Positions 54,853-63,142 of a stretch of DNA of 64,000 nucleotides are shown here, in pieces. A program made the position numbers and the translations under genes. The stretch covers positions 1 to 64,000 of the forward strand of contig CAXTRK010000001.1 of NCBI GenBank assembly GCA_964246745.1, read 5' to 3'. The notes under the pieces are model-generated. The model saw only the letters and a list, made by a program, of their open reading frames with translations, made no database searches and had not been told where the DNA came from. Numbering within the stretch: the first letter of the stretch is position 1; each line of letters starts with the position of its first letter. The DNA comes from Lichenicoccus sp964246745. GTDB taxonomy: Bacteria > Pseudomonadota > Alphaproteobacteria > Acetobacterales > Acetobacteraceae.

Positions 54853-55857
54853 ATGCTCCGCTTCGTTCCAAGACCAGACCCGTTCCTGCTGACGCTGATC
54901 GCGACGCTGATCGCAGCCTCGCTGCTGCCGTGCCGTGGCGCGTCGGTCGCGGTGTTCCACGCGCTGACCATCGTCGTCATCGGGCTGATGTTCTTCCTGC
55001 AGGGCGCCAGGTTGTCGCGCCAGGCCATGCTGTCCGGGCTTGGCGCCTGGAAGCTGCATCTGATGATCTTTGGCTGCACCTTCGTGCTGTTTCCGCTGCT
55101 GGGCCTGGCGCTGCACGCGGCTTTGTCCACTCTGCTTACGCCCTCGCTCTGGCTCGGCATCCTGTTCGTCTGCACGCTGCCCTCGACCGTGCAATCCTCG
55201 ATCGCCTTTACCTCGATCGGGCGTGGCAACGTGCCGGCGGCGGTGTGCTCGGCCACCGCCTCGAACCTGTTCGGCATCGCGCTGACGCCGTTGCTCGTGG
55301 GCCTCCTGCTCAGCCGCGCCGGCGGCGGCATTTCAGGACACGCGGTGCTCTCTATCGTGCTGCAATTACTGGTGCCGTTCCTGCTTGGACAGGGACTGCA
55401 GCGTTGGATCGGCGGCTGGGCGAGGCGTAATCGCACCCTGCTCAGCTTCACCGATCGCGGCTCGATCCTGATCGTGGTTTACACCGCCTTCAGCGAGGCG
55501 GTGGTGCAGGGGCTCTGGCACCGGCTTTCGGCGCCGACGCTCGGGGTGTTGGTCCTGATCGACGCGCTGCTGCTGCTGCTGGTGCTGCTGGCGACCCGCT
55601 ATGGCGCGCGAATGCTCGGCTTTCCCCATGAGGACGAGATCGCCATCGTCTTCTGCGGCTCGAAAAAGACGCTTGCCGCAGGGGTGCCGATGGCCGGCGT
55701 GCTGTTCCCGCCGGCTATCGCCGGCCTGGTGGTGCTGCCGCTGATCGTCTTTCACCAATTGCAGCTCTTCGCCTGCGCGGTGCTAGCCCGTCGCTACGCC
55801 AATAGCCAGCCGCGGGTGGCTGCGGGTCAGGCGCCAAGGACGGGCGCGGATGCGTAG
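54853..55857 (+). CDS. Bile acid:sodium symporter-like transporter (SBF-like)
   Basis: The 334-residue protein has about ten membrane segments and matches SBF-like (PSR/YfeH-type) transporters: FFLQGARLSRQAMLSG, CTLPSTVQSSIAFTSIGRGN and FCGSKKTLAAGVPMAGVLF are the family's conserved crossover segments. The substrate is unknown. The ATG at 54853 leaves only a short cytoplasmic N-terminus; the open frame extends upstream to 54778. It overlaps the converging DsbA-like gene by 31 bases at its 3' end. Confidence 0.88.
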   Translation: MLRFVPRPDPFLLTLIATLIAASLLPCRGASVAVFHALTIVVIGLMFFLQGARLSRQAMLSGLGAWKLHLMIFGCTFVLFPLLGLALHAALSTLLTPSLWLGILFVCTLPSTVQSSIAFTSIGRGNVPAAVCSATASNLFGIALTPLLVGLLLSRAGGGISGHAVLSIVLQLLVPFLLGQGLQRWIGGWARRNRTLLSFTDRGSILIVVYTAFSEAVVQGLWHRLSAPTLGVLVLIDALLLLLVLLATRYGARMLGFPHEDEIAIVFCGSKKTLAAGVPMAGVLFPPAIAGLVVLPLIVFHQLQLFACAVLARRYANSQPRVAAGQAPRTGADA

Positions 55858-56519
55858 TCAAGCGCATCGATGCTGGCGATGTCGAGCAGGCGGTGGAACA
55901 CTTCCGGCTCCTGCGCGCCGGAGATCGCCATCTGGTCGCCGATGACAAAGCAGGGCACGCCGCTGATCCCGAGCCGGTGTGCGCGCAGATTCTCGCCGTG
56001 GACGATGTCCGCGCCCTCACGGGAGCGCAGATAGGCGCCCGTCGCCGGCTCGTCGAGGCCGCTGGCGGCGGCAATGGCGACGAGAGTCGCGGGATCGCCG
56101 ATATCGCGGCCGTCGGTGAAGTGGGCGGAGAACAACGCCTCCACGATTTCGGTGCCGCGTCCGAACCGCTGCGCCCATCCGACCAGCCGGTGCGCGTCGA
56201 CGCTGGAGGGGATGTGGATGACACGCTCGAAATGGAAGTCGATGCCTTCGCTGCGGCCGAGCTTGGTCACCGCGGCATAGAGCCTGCGGGCGCGCTCCTC
56301 GCCGCCGAACTTGCGGATGACGTAGTCGTAGCGCGACATGCCAAGCCGCGGCATGTCGGGATTGAGCAGGAACGGACGCCAAGTGATGTCGAAGCCGCGC
56401 GGCGCCCGCTCGTCAAGCGCGCGCATCAGCCGACGCACGCCGAGATAACACCAGGGGCAGACGAAATCGTGCACGACTTCGATGGCAAGCAGGCTGCGCG
56501 GCGGCGTCAGGGCGTTCAC
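55827..56519 (-). CDS. DsbA-family/FrnE-like thiol oxidoreductase
   Basis: The 230-residue protein has a thioredoxin fold with the active site Cys21-Pro-Trp-Cys24 (HDFVCPWCYLG) and the cis-proline region GISGVPCFVIGDQM near residue 188. This is the FrnE/DsbA-like group, usually cytoplasmic, and no signal peptide is seen. The GTG at 56519 is the best start; the frame remains open upstream without a clear site. The gene converges on and overlaps the SBF-like transporter. It is divergent from the TrpD2-like gene. Confidence 0.88.
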   Translation of the reverse strand: MNALTPPRSLLAIEVVHDFVCPWCYLGVRRLMRALDERAPRGFDITWRPFLLNPDMPRLGMSRYDYVIRKFGGEERARRLYAAVTKLGRSEGIDFHFERVIHIPSSVDAHRLVGWAQRFGRGTEIVEALFSAHFTDGRDIGDPATLVAIAAASGLDEPATGAYLRSREGADIVHGENLRAHRLGISGVPCFVIGDQMAISGAQEPEVFHRLLDIASIDALDYASAPVLGA

Positions 56520-56647
56520 GGAAGGGAGTTTATTCCGGAATTTTTGAGATTCGACTAAAATCGCGCTGGATGAAAATTTGCGAGTGCACTTCGTGCTCGC
56601 TACGCGTCCTGGTTGCAACGTCCGATTACATGGTTTCGAAGGCGAAG

Positions 56648-57691
56648 ATGGACCTGAACGCCAGACACATGCGCTTCGCCTGCTATGTCGCAACCCTCGG
56701 CCGTGGGCCGGGACGCGGCCGCGCGCTGACGCGCCAGGAGGCGCATGACGCCTTCACGATGGTGCTGCGGGGCGAGGCCGACCCGATGCAGGTTGGGGCT
56801 TTGCTGATGCTGCTGCGCTACCGCGGCGAGGATCCGGAGGAGATCACCGGGCTGGTCGAGGCCGCGCGCGCCCATGCGTCGCTCGGACGGCGCGGCGGCG
56901 CCTCTATCTTTCCGGACGTCGATCTTGACTGGCCAAGCTATGGCGCCGGGCGCACGCGCGATGCGCCCTGGTTCCTGCTCGCGGCATTGTCGCTGGCGGA
57001 TTCCGGGATACGTATCCTGATGCATGGCAGCAATGAATTTTCTGGCGGGATCGCGGTGGCCGACGCCCTAGCGGCGCTGGGACGGCAGGTGCCGCGGGAG
57101 CCAGCGGACATTGCCGACGCGTTGCGCAGGTTCGGCTTCGCCTACTGGCCGGCTTCGGCGATGGCGCCGGCGATGGATCGGCTGCTCGGCTTGCGGCGTT
57201 TGTTCGGGCTGCGTTCGCCGGTCAACACGGTGGCACGCCTGCTCGACCCGGCAGACGCCGCAGCCTCGGTGGACGGGGTTTTCCACCCGCCCTACATCGC
57301 GCTCCATCTCGCGGTCGCCGAGCGGCTGCGCCGGCCGGCGCTATTGGTGCTCAAGGGCGGCGGCGGAGAAGCCGAGCGCCCGCCCACGAAAGCGGTGACG
57401 GCGCATCTGCAATGGGGCGGGCAAGCGGCGCTGGAGCTCCAGTTGCCGGCTTTGTGCGGCACGCGCCCGGCTGCCGGCTCCAAGTCTGCGGACTCTAAGT
57501 CTGCGAGTTCTGGGCCGGACCGCCTGGCACGGTTGTGCTCGGTCTGGCGCGGCGACTGTTGCGACGACCTCGCGGTCTGCACGGTGAAAGGGACGATCGC
57601 GATGGCGCTTCTCGCGCTCGGTCGGTGTATAAACGCCGAGCAGGCTGACCAGGACGCCCGGCTGATCTGGGACCGACGCGTGCGACGATGA
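56648..57691 (+). CDS. TrpD2/YbiB-like glycosyl transferase-family protein
   Basis: The roughly 347-residue protein has the phosphoribosyltransferase-like N-terminal helical domain (TRQEAHDAFTMVLRGEADPM, QVGALLMLLRYRGEDPEEIT) and a C-terminal domain with HGSNEFSGG-type and LVLKGGGGEAERPPTK segments. It belongs to the anthranilate phosphoribosyltransferase-like YbiB group. E. coli YbiB binds nucleic acid and shows no known transferase activity. The start is uncertain: ATG at 56648 (after GAAGGCGAAG), 56630 or 56570. Confidence 0.82.
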   Translation: MDLNARHMRFACYVATLGRGPGRGRALTRQEAHDAFTMVLRGEADPMQVGALLMLLRYRGEDPEEITGLVEAARAHASLGRRGGASIFPDVDLDWPSYGAGRTRDAPWFLLAALSLADSGIRILMHGSNEFSGGIAVADALAALGRQVPREPADIADALRRFGFAYWPASAMAPAMDRLLGLRRLFGLRSPVNTVARLLDPADAAASVDGVFHPPYIALHLAVAERLRRPALLVLKGGGGEAERPPTKAVTAHLQWGGQAALELQLPALCGTRPAAGSKSADSKSASSGPDRLARLCSVWRGDCCDDLAVCTVKGTIAMALLALGRCINAEQADQDARLIWDRRVRR

Positions 57692-57756
57692 CGGCAAGGA
57701 ACGATCCGGCAAGCCCCTGCGTAATGAGTAAACAGAAAACAGAAGGATCTCAGAAA

Positions 57757-57975
57757 GTGAACAGAATTATGCTTTCGGCGGCTGGCGCGGCCGTGTTCAT
57801 CGCCGGCGCCATCACCGTTCCAGCCGACGCCAAGGGCTGTCTCAAGGGTGCCGCGGTCGGCGGCATCGGTGGTCATATGGCGGGGCACGGCATGGCCGGA
57901 GCCGCCGGCGGCTGCGCGGTTGGTCATCACATGGCGCACAAGAAGGAGAAGCGGGAGTCCAACAAGTCTGGTTGA
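57757..57975 (+). CDS. Tiny exported Gly/His-rich protein
   Basis: The 72-residue product has a signal peptide (LSAAGAAVFIAGAITVPADA) and a mature segment GCLKGAAVGGIGGHMAGHGM followed by GAAGGCAVGHHMAHK and a basic tail. The pattern is a short glycine zipper with two cysteines and regularly placed histidines, a type of small envelope protein seen widely in alphaproteobacteria. The GTG at 57757 follows AGAAGGA with a 9-base spacing; an ATG at 57724 is also in frame. It converges on the alpha-E gene, 10 bases away. Confidence 0.65.
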   Translation: MNRIMLSAAGAAVFIAGAITVPADAKGCLKGAAVGGIGGHMAGHGMAGAAGGCAVGHHMAHKKEKRESNKSG

Positions 57976-57985
57976 GGTCACGCGA

Positions 57986-59083
57986 TCAATCGAGACGCTG
58001 CGTCATCCCGCCCATGGTCTGGGTCATCCCGCCCGGTTCCGGGGCGGGGTGTTCCGCCTGCAGTGTCGGCAAGGGCGGCCAGAATGCGGCGGCGATATCA
58101 TTTTGCAGCGCCTTGAGTTCGATCTGCACCCAGTCGAGGAACTCGTGCAAGCCGCGCATGATGATCTCCTCGATCGTCTGACTCGCGAGTGCCGCCCGCA
58201 GCCCGTCCAGCCGTTCCAGGATGACGCCGCTCCGGCGCAGCCCATAATCGACTCTGAGTTGTTGAAAGGCCGTGTAGATTTGCCGCAAGGTGAGTGACAG
58301 CGACCGTGGGAACGCATCGTTCAGAAGCAGGAAGCCGGCGACGGTATCCGGCTGCAGGCGCCTCGGCATCGTTCGCACGTATGCGTGATAGGCGGCCGCG
58401 GCCCGCAAGACGGCGTTCCACTGGCTGACATCGACCTCCGACCCGATCGGAACGCCTTGCGGCAGCAGCGTATGATACTTGATGTCCACCAGTCGGGTGA
58501 TCTGGTCGGCCCGCTCCAGGTATTTGCCGATCATGTAGAAGTGCCAGCCTTGGTCGCGGTAAAACGTTCCCTCGGTGATCCCGTTATGGGTCTGACATTC
58601 CTGCTTCAGGCGGGAACACAGCGCCGAGAGCTGCGAGCGGCGTATGTCGTTTTCGGACAACTGCCGAACCCAACTATGAAACACGTTGATGTGGCTCCAC
58701 ATTTCGGTCGAGATCAACGGCCGGAGCGTGCGCGCGTTCTCTCGTGCCATGTGGACGATGTTGGTGATGGAGTTCGGGTTCTGACGGTCAAGCAGATAGA
58801 ATAAGGCGACGCTCGCCGCCGTCGCCTTCGGATGGGTGGCGAAGAACTGCGCATCGTCGGCGTTGATCTGCACCACTGAGGACCAACCCTCATCGTCGGC
58901 GCCGGTGCGGACAAAGATTTCCGTGACGTCCAGCACGCGTGCCAGGTTTTCGATGCGCTCCAGGTAGCGCGCCAGCCACATCGTGCTTTCGGCATAGCGC
59001 GACAGCAGTTCCGAAGCGCGGGCCGGCGCCGGTTCGGCCGCTTCCCCGATGCTTTGCGGCCCCATGCTCTGCGAAATCGTCAT
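57986..59083 (-). CDS. Alpha-E domain protein (DUF403)
   Basis: The 365-residue all-helical protein matches the alpha-E family: RYAESTMWLARYLERIENLA, the QFFATHPKATAASVALFYLL region, RENARTLRPLISTEMWSHIN, and MIGKYLERADQITRLVDIKY. Alpha-E proteins occur with circularly permuted ATP-grasp enzymes and often a transglutaminase-like protein, in a system proposed to make or modify peptides; its product is unknown. It overlaps the ATP-grasp gene stop by four bases (ATGA). The C-terminus repeats GGMTQ twice. Confidence 0.92.
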   Translation of the reverse strand: MTISQSMGPQSIGEAAEPAPARASELLSRYAESTMWLARYLERIENLARVLDVTEIFVRTGADDEGWSSVVQINADDAQFFATHPKATAASVALFYLLDRQNPNSITNIVHMARENARTLRPLISTEMWSHINVFHSWVRQLSENDIRRSQLSALCSRLKQECQTHNGITEGTFYRDQGWHFYMIGKYLERADQITRLVDIKYHTLLPQGVPIGSEVDVSQWNAVLRAAAAYHAYVRTMPRRLQPDTVAGFLLLNDAFPRSLSLTLRQIYTAFQQLRVDYGLRRSGVILERLDGLRAALASQTIEEIIMRGLHEFLDWVQIELKALQNDIAAAFWPPLPTLQAEHPAPEPGGMTQTMGGMTQRLD

Positions 59084-60552
59084 TCCGCGAGCACCCAGGT
59101 GTCCTTGGAACCGCCGCCTTGCGAGGAGTTCACCACCAGCGAGCCACGTCGCAAGGCCACCCGCGACAGGCCGCCCGGCAGCACCCAGGTCGAGCGCCCG
59201 GTGACCGCGAATGGCCGCAGGTCGACATGGCGGGGCTCGATACCGTCCTCGCACAGGGTCGGCGCGGTCGACAGCCGGATCACCGGCTGGCTGATATAGT
59301 TCGACGGGTCGGCGGACAGCTTGGCGCGGAACTCCTCCAATTCGCCAGCCGAGGCGTGCGGTCCGATGATCAGCCCATAGCCACCGGACTCGCCAACCGG
59401 CTTGACCACCAGTTCGGCCAGGTGGTCGAGCGTGTAGCGCAGACCGTCAGGCTCGGCGCAGATATGCGTCTCGACATTGTGCAGGACCGGATCTTCCGAG
59501 AGATAGTAGCGGATGATCCGTGGCATATAGGCATAGATCGCCTTGTCGTCGGCAACGCCGGTGCCGACAGCATTGGCAATGGTGACGTTGCCCGCGCGCC
59601 AGGCATCGATCAGGCCGCGGACCCCGATCTGGCTGTCTGGCCGGAACAGATCAGGGTCGAGAAAGTCGTCATTGAGGCGGCGATAGACCGAATGCACCGG
59701 GCGCAGACCCGCGGTGGTGCGCATATAGACGCGGCGGTTCTGGACCAGGAGGTCGCGTCCTTCGACCAGCGGCACGCCCATCTCGCGCGCAAGGAAGACA
59801 TGCTCGAAATAGGCCGAATTGTAGATGCCGGGAGACAGCAGCACCACTTGCGGGTCGTGAATGCCGGCCGGCGCCACTTCGGCCATCGCCTGCTGCAGAC
59901 GCGCGCCATACTCGTCGACCGCGCGCAGGCGGATGGCGGTGGCGAGATCGGGCAGCACGCGCAGCATCATATGCCGGTTCTCGATGACGTAGGAGACTCC
60001 CGAGGGTGTGCGGGCATTGTCTTCCAGCACCAGGAAGCGGCCGTCACTGTCTCGGACGATGTCGGTGCCGTTGATATGCACATAGACCCCGAGAGGGACG
60101 TCGAAGCCCATCATCTCCGGCCGGAAGTTGCTGTTGCCCACGGCCAGCGCGCGCGGGATGACGCCGTCGGCGAGGATTTTCTGGTCGTGATAGATGTCCC
60201 ACAGGAAGTGATTGATTGCGGTGACACGCTGGATCACGCCACGTTCGATCACGTCCCACTCGCGCGCGGTGATCACGCGCGGGATCAGGTCGAAGGGCAG
60301 GATGCGGTCGATGGCGTCGCGATCGGAATAGACGGTGAAGGTGATGCCGAGATTGTAGAGCTCCGCCTCGGCGCTGGCGGCACGCCGTCGCAGCTCCGGC
60401 AGGTCGAAGCGGTCGAGCCGGCCACGTATCCGGGCGAGGTCGGCGTTGCCTGGCTCAAGCCCGTTCATGAGCTCGCAGAAGAAGTGCTGTGCATCGTATG
60501 TGCCCAGCAGGCCGGTCTTGATGGCGGCGGCATCGTCGGGCGACGGCGTCAT
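59080..60552 (-). CDS. Circularly permuted ATP-grasp protein (DUF404/DUF407)
   Basis: The 490-residue protein belongs to the permuted ATP-grasp group expected to form an amide or peptide bond using ATP. Conserved segments include ITFTVYSDRDAIDRILPFDL, GNSNFRPEMMGFDVPLGVYV, LEDNARTPSGVSYVIENR, SPGIYNSAYFEHVFLAREM and VVKPVGESGGYGLIIGP near the end, the last like the nucleotide-binding loop. The ATG at 60552 is the family-like start; the open frame continues to 60657. It is the first gene of the pair with alpha-E. Confidence 0.93.
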   Translation of the reverse strand: MTPSPDDAAAIKTGLLGTYDAQHFFCELMNGLEPGNADLARIRGRLDRFDLPELRRRAASAEAELYNLGITFTVYSDRDAIDRILPFDLIPRVITAREWDVIERGVIQRVTAINHFLWDIYHDQKILADGVIPRALAVGNSNFRPEMMGFDVPLGVYVHINGTDIVRDSDGRFLVLEDNARTPSGVSYVIENRHMMLRVLPDLATAIRLRAVDEYGARLQQAMAEVAPAGIHDPQVVLLSPGIYNSAYFEHVFLAREMGVPLVEGRDLLVQNRRVYMRTTAGLRPVHSVYRRLNDDFLDPDLFRPDSQIGVRGLIDAWRAGNVTIANAVGTGVADDKAIYAYMPRIIRYYLSEDPVLHNVETHICAEPDGLRYTLDHLAELVVKPVGESGGYGLIIGPHASAGELEEFRAKLSADPSNYISQPVIRLSTAPTLCEDGIEPRHVDLRPFAVTGRSTWVLPGGLSRVALRRGSLVVNSSQGGGSKDTWVLAE

Positions 60553-60664
60553 GCGAGGCGGAAGGCGGGTGGCGTCATGCGGTTCAACCAAGCAAGAAAC
60601 CCGTGCCGCGCCAAGCATGAAGTTTGCCGCCGGACGGAGGAGCTCGTATGAGAGCAACCCCTCT

Positions 60665-60754
60665 GGATGGGTGGCCGAGTGGTTTAAGGCAGCGGTCTTG
60701 AAAACCGCCGTAGGTGCAAGCCTACCGTGGGTTCGAATCCCACCCCATCCGCCA
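60665..60754 (+). tRNA. tRNA-Ser (anticodon UGA)
   Basis: The acceptor stem GGATGGG (60665-60671) pairs with CCCATCC (60744-60750), followed by discriminator G and an encoded CCA (60752-60754). The anticodon stem GCGGT/ACCGC surrounds CTTGAAA with TGA at 60699-60701. There is a long variable arm (TAGGTGCAAGCCTA), and the T loop is GTTCGAATC. The 90-base length and long variable arm are those of serine tRNA. Confidence 0.97.
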
Positions 60755-60926
60755 ATTCGCAGCAGAACTGCGAACGCCGGGCGTCGCCGGTTTTACGCCT
60801 GAAGCGGCGGTGCAGCGTGGTCGCTCCGGGGTAAGCGGTGCCGAGACATTTCGCCAGGATGGCGCGAGCGGACATGAAGTGGAACGACCCAATCCTGGCC
60901 GTGGCGACACTTTGTGCCACGCCTCG

Positions 60927-61292
60927 TCACACCTCCTGCGTGGCCCGTGGCGAGACGGCCAGCCCCAGGAACACGAGAACGGCCTGGTTGAGCCGAAACA
61001 TATCCTCGCTGTCCAATTTGCCGACCCGCGCGCCGACTTTCGTCTTAGGGATGGTGGAAATCTTGTCCACCATCAGGCGGCATGCCGCCCGCAAGCCGTT
61101 GCGCTCACTCGGCTGCACGGGCAGGCGGAACAGCGGCGCGTCCGTCGCATCCGTCGTGAAGGCGCAGATCATGATCGAGTCGGTTGCGTCAAAGCTATCA
61201 TCCTGAACGATGACGACCGGGCGCGGCTTGCCGGCGTAATCCTTGCCGCCGGCGACAGTCCAGATTTCGCCCCTCCTCGCGTTGAGCCTCAC
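60927..61292 (-). CDS. MazF/PemK-family endoribonuclease toxin
   Basis: MazF/PemK toxins cut mRNA at short sequences. The 121-residue protein has the family start RRGEIWTVAGGKDYAGKPRP, then PVVIVQDDSFDATDSIMICA and a C-terminal half with KISTIPKTKVGARVGKL. The GTG at 61292 overlaps the antitoxin stop (GTGA), so it is the second gene of a coupled pair. All core motifs appear intact. The intergenic stretch 60755-60926 between it and tRNA-Ser contains no gene I can support. Confidence 0.9.
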   Translation of the reverse strand: MRLNARRGEIWTVAGGKDYAGKPRPVVIVQDDSFDATDSIMICAFTTDATDAPLFRLPVQPSERNGLRAACRLMVDKISTIPKTKVGARVGKLDSEDMFRLNQAVLVFLGLAVSPRATQEV

Positions 61293-61513
61293 TCATCGCC
61301 CCAATCCGTCACAGCGTCGATGAATGCCTGATCCTCCCGCGCGTGGGCACTGCCGCCGATGGCCGCCGACTGGCGATGCGCTTCCGACCGGAAGGCAGAG
61401 GAGCGCACATCCGGCACCCAAATCTGGATCGGGCGGAGGCCCTGCTCCCGCAGGCGGCCACGATGTTCCCGCACCTTGATGCGCGAGGGCTTGGCGGTAG
61501 ATGCCGACGCCAT
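61289..61513 (-). CDS. MazE-family antitoxin (DUF3018 type)
   Basis: The 74-residue basic/acidic product contains KVREHRGRLREQGLRPIQIW followed by VPDVRSSAFRSEAHRQSAAI, the DUF3018 pattern found upstream of MazF-type toxins. The N-terminal part should bind DNA and the acidic C-terminus (EDQAFIDAVTDWGDE) the toxin. It is preceded by GGAG and starts at the ATG at 61513. Confidence 0.87.
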   Translation of the reverse strand: MASASTAKPSRIKVREHRGRLREQGLRPIQIWVPDVRSSAFRSEAHRQSAAIGGSAHAREDQAFIDAVTDWGDE

Positions 61514-61515
61514 GG

Positions 61516-61537
61516 CAGGTCTCCAATAAGTTACCTG
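61516..61537 (-). promoter_or_regulatory. Possible operator of the MazE/MazF pair
   Basis: CAGGT (61516-61520) and ACCTG (61533-61537) are inverted repeats just upstream of the antitoxin start, spanning the likely ribosome site. Autoregulation of such pairs is usual; the short arms make this weak. Confidence 0.25.
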
Positions 61538-61638
61538 TGACCTATCCTGGGCCGCCTGGTTCCGCCAGTCGTTTCACCGGGGTTCGCTGGCGGGACGACA
61601 GGTTCTGGCCGAAACGCCGAGCAGGCGGTGATTGCGCC

Positions 61639-62892
61639 TCACTGTGCGGTATTGGACGGAGTGGAAACGGTCGCGAGGTTGACTGCCGCGGCGATGGCCG
61701 CGTAGCCGGCGTCGTTTGGATGGAGGTGATCGCCGCTGTCATAAGCTGGCAGATAGCGGGTCGGATTTTGCGGATCGTGCACCGCGGCGTCCTGATCGAC
61801 GATTGCGTCACAGCCGTTGCCGGGCTGTCGGACGAAGGCATTGTACTGCTCGCGGACGGTCTCTCCCGCCGGAGTATATACGCCGGCGCCCTCATAGGGC
61901 GTCAATGTTGAGCAGATGAACTTGATGCCGCTCGTGTGGGCGCTGTTCATGAGCTGTTGCAGCCCGGCGATGAGCTGCTGGGACGAAGGCGGGGTCCAGC
62001 CGAAGTAAGCGGCGACACCGAGATCGTTGATGGGATCGTCCGAGAAGATCACCGCCCGCACGCCGGCCTGGCCGAGCACGTCGCGTCCGAACCGGGACGG
62101 AGCGCTCGGACCGGTGATGTCGGCGAGTAGCCGATTGCCGGCGATGCCCTCGTTCAGCACGCCGACATCGGCGCCGGTCTGCGCGAGCCGCGCGGCGAGG
62201 ATGTTCGGCCAGCGCTTGTTGGCGTCCGTTGTCGAGGCGTAGCCGTCCGTGATCGAGGCGCCAAGCGTGACGACCGAGCCGAGCGCGTTCGAACTCTGCA
62301 CGTCGAGGCCGGTCAGGTAGTAGCCGCTCTGCGTGGTCGTCGCGCCGGCCAAAGACGCCTGTCCCGACAGGTCGCCCGGAACGATGTAGTTCGTCTGCAG
62401 CGCGTCGGTGTGCTGCGTGTCGTCCGGCCCGGTGTCGTCAGGAAGAAACATGCTGATGCTCACCTCGCCCAGCGACGGAACCGGGAACGCGACGGGATCG
62501 CTGACCACTGCCGATCCGGCCGCGATCGTGACCGAGCTCTGGCCACCGAAGGTGAGTTGCTTGTCGGTCGTCGTATCGATGCCGCCATTGCCGGTCGGCA
62601 GCGCCATGTGCACGTCGGAAACCGTCAGCTTCTGGGTTCCGAAAAGGTTCGAGACGTGGATTTGCGCCACGGAGCCGCCGATGCTTGTGTACACCGTCTG
62701 GCGCAACGTCTGCCCGTTGAAGCTGGTGCCGCTCGCACCATTCTCCGTGCCGCTCTGGGGCGCCGCGGCCCAAGTGCCGACCCAGGGCGGGCTTGAACCG
62801 CTGGTCTGAGCCAGCGCGGGGAACGCCAGCCCCGAGGCCAGCAGGATCATCATCGCCGAGTGGCTTGCAGCGTGACGCATAGTCATGGCCAT
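61639..62892 (-). CDS. Exported SGNH/GDSL hydrolase with altered motifs
   Basis: The 417-residue protein has a signal peptide (MMILLASGLAFPALAQ) and a two-part body. The N-terminal half is a beta-rich domain. The C-terminal half is an SGNH esterase fold: block I VVTLGASITDG (nucleophile Ser kept, but Asp of GDS is Ala), block II EGIAGNRLL, block III DDPINDLG (usual GxND is altered) and block V DSGDHLHPNDAGY with the Asp-His pair. Related exported enzymes deacylate polysaccharides or lipids. Three in-frame ATGs are clustered at the start with AGAAGGA just upstream, so the start is 62892 or 62886. Confidence 0.88.
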   Translation of the reverse strand: MAMTMRHAASHSAMMILLASGLAFPALAQTSGSSPPWVGTWAAAPQSGTENGASGTSFNGQTLRQTVYTSIGGSVAQIHVSNLFGTQKLTVSDVHMALPTGNGGIDTTTDKQLTFGGQSSVTIAAGSAVVSDPVAFPVPSLGEVSISMFLPDDTGPDDTQHTDALQTNYIVPGDLSGQASLAGATTTQSGYYLTGLDVQSSNALGSVVTLGASITDGYASTTDANKRWPNILAARLAQTGADVGVLNEGIAGNRLLADITGPSAPSRFGRDVLGQAGVRAVIFSDDPINDLGVAAYFGWTPPSSQQLIAGLQQLMNSAHTSGIKFICSTLTPYEGAGVYTPAGETVREQYNAFVRQPGNGCDAIVDQDAAVHDPQNPTRYLPAYDSGDHLHPNDAGYAAIAAAVNLATVSTPSNTAQ

Positions 62893-63142
62893 GGTCCTTC
62901 TGTTTTGCCTAGGAGTCCGTCTCGAACCGGATCGTCAACCGGTTCCGGTTGAGCCACGCGAAGCGGCGTTCAACCACGCTGCGCCTCGCGTGAACCGCGA
63001 AGCCGACCGGCGCACCACAGATCAATCAAACACCCGGCGGCAAAGAACGCGCGGCGCTCCCCCGAGCCGACTATGAGGCAACTCCCTTTGACCTTCAAGA
63101 CAAGGTGCGGCCGCGGTTATCCGGTGGAGGCCAACGTTCTGC

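Noticed and set aside
60755..60926. Small open frames between tRNA-Ser and the toxin gene
   Set aside because: They run through the tRNA or the toxin gene and have no ribosome site.
62893..63142. CAACCGG/CCGGTTG repeat and short frames in the gap before the SGNH gene
   Set aside because: Short GC-rich symmetry is expected by chance at this composition, and no frame looks coding.
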